From an uncultured Acidobacteriia bacterium (GTDB lineage: Bacteria > Acidobacteriota > Terriglobia > Bryobacterales > Bryobacteraceae), in NCBI GenBank assembly GCA_903923395.1, contig CAIXXM010000088.1, positions 1 through 48,717 of the forward strand: DNA of 48,717 bases, read 5' to 3'. The notes under the pieces are model-generated. The model was not told where the DNA came from, made no database searches, and was given only the letters and a program-made list of their open reading frames with translations. Of the stretch, positions 43,608 to 48,717 are shown one piece after another; the first letter of the stretch is position 1; each line of letters begins with the position of its first letter. Made by a program: the position numbers and the translations under genes.

Positions 43608-45947
43608 GTGAAAGGCAATCCAGCTCTGGCCCCGACTCCCCAAGACGTAACCAACCGTGGCGCAGCCATCGAGCCGCCGCTTGAGTCACAGGCACCCACG
43701 CGCCACTCCCTCCCCAAGCTCGCCACGGGCATGAAGGCCGTCGCGAAAAGTCTCCAGGTCAGTCTGGCGGAAATGGGGCCGCTTCGCACCGCGGAAACCT
43801 GGTTCAAAATCAACCAGAAAAGCGGTTTTGACTGCCCCAGTTGCGCCTGGGCTGATCCTCTCGGCCACCGTGAAATCTTTGAGTTCTGCGAAAACGGCGC
43901 CAAGGCCATGGCCGACGACGCCACCACGAAGAAAGTCGGCCGCGATTTCTTCGCCAAGTACTCCGTCGCTGAACTCTCCGAACAAACCGACCACTGGCTC
44001 AATGCCCAAGGCCGCCTCGTCGAGCCCATGGTGCTCCGCGAAGGCAGCACGCATTATGCGCCCATCTCCTGGCCGGACGCCTTCGCCATCGCCGGCCAAG
44101 AACTGAACGCACTGGCCTCGCCGCACGAGGCCGCTTTCTACACTTCCGGCAAGGCGTCGAACGAAGCCGCTTTTCTGTTCCAGCTCTTCGTGCGCCAGTT
44201 CGGCACCAACAATCTGCCGGATTGTTCCAACATGTGTCACGAATCCTCGGGCGCTGGACTCAAGGAAACCCTCGGCGTCGGCAAGAGCACGGTCACGCTG
44301 GAAGATCTGGAGAACGCCGATTCCATCCTCGTCATCGGTCAAAACCCGGCCACCAACCACCCGCGGATGCTGACCAGTCTGCAGGCCGCCAAGCGCAAGG
44401 GTGCCAAAATCATCGCCATCAACCCCCTCAAAGAGGTTGGCCTGCTGCGCTTCAAACACCCGCAGGAACCGCTGCACATCTTCTCGGAAGGCACCGCTAT
44501 TGCGGACGTCTTCCTGCAGGTCAAAATCAACGGCGATGTCGCCGTGCTCAAGGGTCTCAGCAAGTACCTCATCGAACAAGAAGACCGCGCCCCCGGCTCC
44601 ATCGTCGACTGGGATTTCATCAAACAGCACACGGCCTATTTCGAAGACTTCGCCGTCGCGATCCGCGACACACCCTGGGACGAAATCACTGCCGCCTCCG
44701 GCCTCACCCGCGCGGAGATCCAGACCGCCGGCAAGGTGCTTGTCGACAAGCCCAACACCGTCATCTGCTGGGCCATGGGCCTCACACAGCACCGCAACGC
44801 CGTCGATAACATCCGCGAACTGGTAAATCTTCTGCTCCTGCGTGGCAACGTGGGCAAACCCAACGCCGGCGCGCTCTGTGTGCGCGGCCACAGCAACGTG
44901 CAGGGTGACCGCACCATGGGCATCTGGGAAAAGATGGACAACACCTTCCTCGACGCCCTCGGCAAGGAATTCGATTTTGAGCCACCCCGCGAACACGGCA
45001 TCGACACCGTGGAAACCATCGAGCGCATGGCCGACGGGCGCATCAAGGTCCTGGTCAGCCTCGGGGGCAACTTCCTCTCCGCCACTCCAGACACGCTTCT
45101 GGTCGCCAGGGGCATGACCAATTGCAATCTCACGGTCTGCATCGGCACCAAGCTGAACCGCGGCCACCTCACGGCCGGGAAAACCGCCCTGCTTCTGCCC
45201 TGCCTCGGCCGCACGGATATTGACCGCCGGGAGTCCGGCCCCCAGACCATCACGGTCGAAAACACCATCAGCTGGGTTAGCGGCTCCAAGGGACATCTCG
45301 AACCAATCTCGTCCGACGTACTGAGTGAAACCGCCATCGTCGCAGGCATGGCCCAGGCCACGCTCGGCAAGAGATCCAAAACCGACTGGACCGCCCTCAC
45401 CGCCAATTACGACCTCATCCGCGACGCGGTATCGCGCGTCGTTCCCGGCTTCCACGACTTCAACGAACGCATCCGCAAAGGCGGCTTCTTCGCGCCCGTG
45501 CCCTCCAAGGAACGCGTCTTCAAGACCGCGTCCGGCAAAGCGCAATTCTCCGTCACGAGCATACGGCCCATCTCTCTCGAACCCGGTCAGTTCCTCATGA
45601 TGACCGTGCGCACCCATGACCAGTTCAACACCGTCGTCTACGGCCTCGACGACCGCTACCGCGGCATCTACAATGGCCGGCGCGTGGTCTTCATGAATCC
45701 GGACGATATCCGCGAACATGGCTTCCACGATGGCCAACTAGTCGATATCACCAGCCACTTCGAGGGCGTACAGCGTCACGTGCAGCAGTTCCGCCTCGTG
45801 GCCTTCGATATCCCCCGCACCAACGTGGCCGCTTACTTCCCGGAGACCAACCCGCTGGTGCCGGTGCAGAGCAAGGCTGACATCAGCCACACCCCCACTT
45901 CGAAATCCATCATCGTCACCTTTCAGCCCTGCGCCGGAGCTGCCTGA
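43608..45947 (+). CDS. Formate dehydrogenase-like molybdoenzyme (YdeP type)
   Basis: A 779-residue molybdopterin oxidoreductase of the Fdh-alpha-like (YdeP/TIGR01701) branch. Near the N-terminus are the Cys motif CPSCAWADP (C76, C79) and C94 in EFCENGAKA; the likely molybdenum site is DCSNMCHE (C206, C210), so Cys is used, not selenocysteine. Domains include VLVIGQNP-type Moco-binding loops (SILVIGQNPATNHPR) and RGNVGKPNAGALCVRGHSN. Substrate for YdeP-type enzymes is not settled; formate is only assumed. It starts at GTG 43608 after a 73-nt gap, and fdhD follows 3 nt after its stop. No membrane or NAD subunit is nearby, so its electron partner is unknown. Confidence 0.92.
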   Translation: MKGNPALAPTPQDVTNRGAAIEPPLESQAPTRHSLPKLATGMKAVAKSLQVSLAEMGPLRTAETWFKINQKSGFDCPSCAWADPLGHREIFEFCENGAKAMADDATTKKVGRDFFAKYSVAELSEQTDHWLNAQGRLVEPMVLREGSTHYAPISWPDAFAIAGQELNALASPHEAAFYTSGKASNEAAFLFQLFVRQFGTNNLPDCSNMCHESSGAGLKETLGVGKSTVTLEDLENADSILVIGQNPATNHPRMLTSLQAAKRKGAKIIAINPLKEVGLLRFKHPQEPLHIFSEGTAIADVFLQVKINGDVAVLKGLSKYLIEQEDRAPGSIVDWDFIKQHTAYFEDFAVAIRDTPWDEITAASGLTRAEIQTAGKVLVDKPNTVICWAMGLTQHRNAVDNIRELVNLLLLRGNVGKPNAGALCVRGHSNVQGDRTMGIWEKMDNTFLDALGKEFDFEPPREHGIDTVETIERMADGRIKVLVSLGGNFLSATPDTLLVARGMTNCNLTVCIGTKLNRGHLTAGKTALLLPCLGRTDIDRRESGPQTITVENTISWVSGSKGHLEPISSDVLSETAIVAGMAQATLGKRSKTDWTALTANYDLIRDAVSRVVPGFHDFNERIRKGGFFAPVPSKERVFKTASGKAQFSVTSIRPISLEPGQFLMMTVRTHDQFNTVVYGLDDRYRGIYNGRRVVFMNPDDIREHGFHDGQLVDITSHFEGVQRHVQQFRLVAFDIPRTNVAAYFPETNPLVPVQSKADISHTPTSKSIIVTFQPCAGAA

Positions 45948-45950
45948 GCC

Positions 45951-46784
45951 TTGAACCGCACCGTCACCATTCACCGCTTTGACCATGGCTCTGACAGCCG
46001 CACGGTCGATTCCGTCGCCGTGGAAGAGCCTTTGGAGATCCGTCTCCGCTACCACCACGCCAACCGCTGGCATACGCAGGCGCTCTCCGTCACCATGCGA
46101 ACGCCCGGACACGACGATGAACTCGCCGCCGGCTTTCTGTATTCGGAAAACATCATCCGTTCCGGTTCGGATATTGCCCGGCTCGACACCAGCGGCCAGG
46201 AAAGCAATGAGCTTACGGTGGAACTTCAGCCGAATGTTGAGGTGAACTGGGAAAACCTCAAGCGGAACTTCTACACCACCTCGAGCTGTGGCGTATGCGG
46301 AAAGTCTTCCCTGCTGGCTCTGGAAACAGAGGATGCCCCGCCCCTGCAGCCCTCCTTTGCAGTCGCACCGCACCTGCTCTCCCAACTCCCCGCGCTGCTG
46401 CGGGAAGCCCAGTTCGACTTCGCTGCTTCCGGCGGCATGCACGCCGCAGGCCTGTTCTCTTCCGCGGGCCGGTTACTCGCCGCCCGGGAAGATGTTGGCC
46501 GCCACAACGCCACTGACAAGCTCATCGGCAGTTACCTGCTCACCAAAGAGCCGGACTTTCCCAACTCCATCCTGGCCTTGAGCGGACGGGCCAGCTTTGA
46601 ACTGCTGCAAAAAGCCTGGCGCGCGCGGATTGGCCTCGTCGCCTCCGTCGGCGCACCTTCCAGTCTGGCCGTCGACCTCGCCCGCCGCTTCGGCATCACT
46701 CTGGTCGGCTTCCTGCGCGATGCCCGCTTCAACGTCTACGCGCATCCCCAAAGAGTCCGCGCACTGGCAGGAGCCACGAAATGA
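45951..46784 (+). CDS. fdhD: Formate dehydrogenase accessory sulfurtransferase FdhD
   Basis: Transfers sulfur to the Moco of formate dehydrogenases, needed for activity. The 277-residue protein has the key cysteines C113 and C116 in SSCGVCGK, the conserved MRTPGHDDELAAGFL early, HAAGLF and EDVGRHNATDKLIG in the middle. It starts at TTG 45951, 3 nt after the molybdoenzyme gene, and overlaps the next gene by ATGA. Its presence supports the upstream protein being a sulfurated Moco enzyme of the formate dehydrogenase type. Confidence 0.95.
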   Translation: MNRTVTIHRFDHGSDSRTVDSVAVEEPLEIRLRYHHANRWHTQALSVTMRTPGHDDELAAGFLYSENIIRSGSDIARLDTSGQESNELTVELQPNVEVNWENLKRNFYTTSSCGVCGKSSLLALETEDAPPLQPSFAVAPHLLSQLPALLREAQFDFAASGGMHAAGLFSSAGRLLAAREDVGRHNATDKLIGSYLLTKEPDFPNSILALSGRASFELLQKAWRARIGLVASVGAPSSLAVDLARRFGITLVGFLRDARFNVYAHPQRVRALAGATK

Positions 46785-47158
46785 AACTCCGCATCCAGGG
46801 CCAATCTCTGCGCTTTCGTCTGAACCGGAAAGACGTCGAACAACTCCGCCTCAACGGTACCCTCCAAGACCGCCTCGCAATCGATGACGAACGCGGCTGG
46901 ACGTATGGCTTGCATCGTACAAGCCAAACCACTTTCACTCTCACGGGCACAGGCTGTGAACTGTTCGTGGGAATTCCCGCCTCCACCCTGCAGCAATGGC
47001 TGGAGACGGATCTGACTGGTCTTTACGCAGATGTCGAAGACAGCCGTGGAGGACGGCTTGCCCTCAGCATCGAGAAAGACTTCGCCTGTCTCGGAGCTCC
47101 CGAAGAACAGCGTGATCCCCACGCCTATCCTCATCCAGAGCCCCAAACCACCTGTTAG
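46781..47158 (+). CDS. Small conserved protein of the molybdoenzyme cluster
   Basis: A 125-residue cytosolic-looking protein with a beta-rich start (MKLRIQGQSLRFRLNRKDVE) that resembles the DUF7009 type, seen in FdhD-linked clusters. Later segments include TFTLTGTGCELFVGIPAST and a Cys-containing end (FACLG, PEPQTTC). The ATG overlaps the fdhD stop (ATGA), so the two are translationally coupled; this suggests a role in maturation or function of the oxidoreductase. No enzyme motif is seen and the function is unknown. Confidence 0.7.
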   Translation: MKLRIQGQSLRFRLNRKDVEQLRLNGTLQDRLAIDDERGWTYGLHRTSQTTFTLTGTGCELFVGIPASTLQQWLETDLTGLYADVEDSRGGRLALSIEKDFACLGAPEEQRDPHAYPHPEPQTTC

Positions 47159-47192
47159 CACCACCAACCCTTTTCACCAGTGAGAGACTACG

Positions 47193-48500
47193 ATGTCGAC
47201 CAACGCAGCCCCATCCTCCGCCGAACAATTGGCCTCCGCTTCCTTCAACCGCTGGCTCATCCCGCTCGCGGCCATTCTCATCCACGTTTGCATCGGGTCG
47301 GTCTACGCCTGGAGCACATTCAACAAACCCATCAATACGATCCTGCACGCGGACACGGATTCGCTGGTGAAGGCCCCGTACATCACCTTTTCCACCGCGC
47401 TCGTGCTGCTCGGCCTCAGCGCTGCCTTTGGCGGACCCTGGGTGGAGCGCAATGGTCCCCGGAAGACGGCCATGTTCTCCTGCGGTTTCTTCTGCACCGG
47501 ACTCGTGATTGGCGCGTTCGGGCTCTCCATGGCCTCTGCCCCTCTGGTCTTCATCGGCATGGGCCTCATCTGCGGCATCGGCTGTGGACTCGGCTACATC
47601 GCCCCCGTCAGCACCCTGGTGAAGTGGTTCCCGGACCGCCGCGGCATGGCCACAGGCTTCGCGGTGATGGGTTTCGGCGGTGGTGCCTTCGTCGCCGGCA
47701 AGCTCAACGTGTATCTCATTGATCAGATCGGCATCGTCAACGGACTCTATGCCCTCGCCGGTGCTTATCTGGTCTTGATGCTAACCGGCGCGGCCATCAT
47801 CCGGCGACCCGCGGCAGACTGGAAGCCCGCAGGTTACGTACCCAAGGCCGTTGCCGATCAGCGCTCTGCCGAATCCAGCCTGAACCGCAATCAGGCCCTG
47901 GCCACTCCCCAGTTTTGGCTCATGTGGGGCATCCTCTTCATCAATGTGACCGCAGGCATCGGCATCCTCGCCCAGGCATCCCCCATGATGCAGGACATCT
48001 TCAGCAAGAAGGCCGGAGAAGCAGCCGCGGTTGTCAGCATCATCAGCCTCTTCAACGCCGGTGGACGGCTCCTGTGGGCTTCCGTCTCGGATTGGATCGG
48101 CCGCCGCAATACCTACATCACGTTCTTCGTCGTGCAGGCAGGTTTGTTCCTGTTAATTCCCCAGCTCAACCACGGCGGCTCCTGGCTGCTCTTCGAACTC
48201 TCCCTGTTCGTGATCTTCACCATGTATGGGGGCGGGTTCGCAACTATCCCGGCTTTCCTGGCGGATATGTTCGGTCCGAACAACGTAGGTGCCATTCATG
48301 GAGCGGTGCTTACCGCGTGGAGTGCAGCCGCCATCGTCGGCCCGGTGATTATCACTTACCTGTCTGACAAAGCCAAAGCGGCACTGCCTGCGGGAGCCTC
48401 CAAGGCTTTTGCCTACGATCTGCCCTTGCAGATTCTGGCCGGCTTCCTGCTTGTCGGGTTCCTGTTGACGGTTTCCGTGCGGCCGCTCAAGCCCAGATGA
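47193..48500 (+). CDS. MFS transporter, oxalate/formate antiporter type
   Basis: A 435-residue twelve-helix carrier of the OFA branch of the major facilitator superfamily. Typical features are the N-terminal NRWLIPLAAILIHVCIGSVY segment, the loop PLVFIGMGLICGIGCGLGY leading to VKWFPDRRGMATGFAVMGFG, and the second-half loop SVSDWIGRRN. The OFA group includes oxalate/formate antiporters and monocarboxylate carriers, which fits its place after the formate-dehydrogenase-like genes, but the substrate is inferred only. It starts 34 nt after the small conserved gene. Confidence 0.88.
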   Translation: MSTNAAPSSAEQLASASFNRWLIPLAAILIHVCIGSVYAWSTFNKPINTILHADTDSLVKAPYITFSTALVLLGLSAAFGGPWVERNGPRKTAMFSCGFFCTGLVIGAFGLSMASAPLVFIGMGLICGIGCGLGYIAPVSTLVKWFPDRRGMATGFAVMGFGGGAFVAGKLNVYLIDQIGIVNGLYALAGAYLVLMLTGAAIIRRPAADWKPAGYVPKAVADQRSAESSLNRNQALATPQFWLMWGILFINVTAGIGILAQASPMMQDIFSKKAGEAAAVVSIISLFNAGGRLLWASVSDWIGRRNTYITFFVVQAGLFLLIPQLNHGGSWLLFELSLFVIFTMYGGGFATIPAFLADMFGPNNVGAIHGAVLTAWSAAAIVGPVIITYLSDKAKAALPAGASKAFAYDLPLQILAGFLLVGFLLTVSVRPLKPR

Positions 48501-48547
48501 CCCGATCGGGAGCTTCGTCCCTTTTGGTTTCAACGGTGGATACGCAA

Positions 48548-48591
48548 GTGCGTGCGCCATCCTGGCGCGCGTTTTCGGGGGACAGAAGCAC
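48548..48591. repeat. Module A of a repeat array, first copy
   Basis: A 44-bp unit starting GTGCGTGCGCCATCCTGGCG, containing a GCGCC-ATCCT-GGCGC hairpin, followed by a GC-rich stretch and GACAGAAGCAC. An identical copy lies at 48674-48717, 126 bp later, a multiple of three. The 47 bases between the MFS stop and this module show no gene or terminator. Confidence 0.9.
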
Positions 48592-48673
48592 GCACGCCAA
48601 AATGACATGCGAACAAGCTCGACTGCGATGGTGCGTGCGCCAAAATGACGTGCGAACAAGCTCGAATGCGATG
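48592..48673. repeat. Two B modules between the A copies
   Basis: Two related units, 48592-48630 and 48631-48673. The second starts GTGCGTGCGCCAAAATGACG, sharing the first 12 bp of module A and then diverging to GTGCGAACAAGCTCG; the first is like it but opens GCACGCC. They differ at a few positions. Confidence 0.85.
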
Positions 48674-48717
48674 GTGCGTGCGCCATCCTGGCGCGCGTTT
48701 TCGGGGGACAGAAGCAC
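48674..48717. repeat. Module A, second copy, at the window edge
   Basis: An exact 44-bp copy of the unit at 48548-48591. It ends on the last base of the window, so the array probably continues beyond. Confidence 0.9.

Noticed and set aside
43686-45737. A 683-residue open frame on the minus strand
   Set aside because: It is the antisense of the molybdoenzyme gene, whose motifs and neighbours are clear; its sequence is low complexity without known motifs.
43608-45947. Selenocysteine-containing formate dehydrogenase
   Set aside because: The active-site region reads DCSNMCHE with Cys codons, and there is no in-frame TGA.
48153-48717. Minus-strand frames across the edge repeats with a repeated SPENARQDGART peptide
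   Set aside because: The peptide is just the translation of the repeat modules, and the frame runs antisense into the MFS gene; it is unlikely to be a protein gene.
48548-48717. CRISPR array
   Set aside because: Units follow each other directly with no unique spacers, and no cas gene is in view.

Overview
The window reads as a piece of a GC-rich Gram-negative chromosome, most likely an acidobacterium of the Bryobacterales/Solibacterales type. This rests on gene content, not on a search. It has outer-membrane LPS export genes (an LptF-LptG fusion and LptD), two PEP-CTERM proteins, a DUF1552/DUF1592 secreted pair with cytochrome-type motifs, and housekeeping genes in bacterial order. No phage, integrase, transposase, CRISPR array, rRNA or tRNA gene was found. 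The window is densely coding and no stretch over 300 bases lacks a gene.

Layout. 1-2006 (minus): a sensor-kinase-like protein with a degraded ATPase domain and its NarL-type response regulator. 2081-6522 (minus): the classic rpmH-rnpA-yidD-yidC-khpB(jag)-mnmE block. dnaA is not beside rpmH; a frameshifted methyl-accepting chemotaxis gene (6692-8069) is there instead. 8155-13939 (plus): two exported TldD/TldE-family proteins, one with its zinc site and one without, overlapping each other and then an LptF-LptG fusion gene. 13981-17034: a PEP-CTERM protein, greA, a CDP-alcohol phosphatidyltransferase and a zinc-ribbon RDD membrane protein. 17035-19413: lptD. 20056-24008: a small secreted protein, a periplasmic adaptor and two MacB-type permeases, with no ATPase gene.

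24010-36740: mostly single-gene units. They include a methyltransferase, two secreted proteins, a PQQ-type sugar dehydrogenase fused to cytochrome c, an acyltransferase, an LD-carboxypeptidase, the DUF1592/DUF1552 pair, a sugar isomerase-like TIM barrel and a second PEP-CTERM protein. 36706-40147 (minus): lysS, a LolC/E-type permease and nth, tightly packed. 40170-48500 (plus): a glycosyltransferase, a probable MhqO/MhqD quinone-detoxification pair, a purine nucleoside permease-family protein, and a molybdoenzyme module (YdeP-like oxidoreductase, FdhD, a small conserved protein, an oxalate/formate-type MFS carrier). 48548-48717: a modular repeat array that runs off the window.

The most unusual features are these: (1) rnpA has no ATG, GTG or TTG start anywhere upstream of its conserved core, but has an ATC codon 7 nt after a GGAGAGG ribosome binding site; lptD and the kinase also appear to start at CTG behind good Shine-Dalgarno sequences. 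(2) The exported TldD/TldE-like pair is coupled to LPS transport. (3) The kinase keeps its phospho-acceptor histidine but lacks recognisable ATP-binding motifs. (4) The modular 43/44-bp repeats sit at the right edge.
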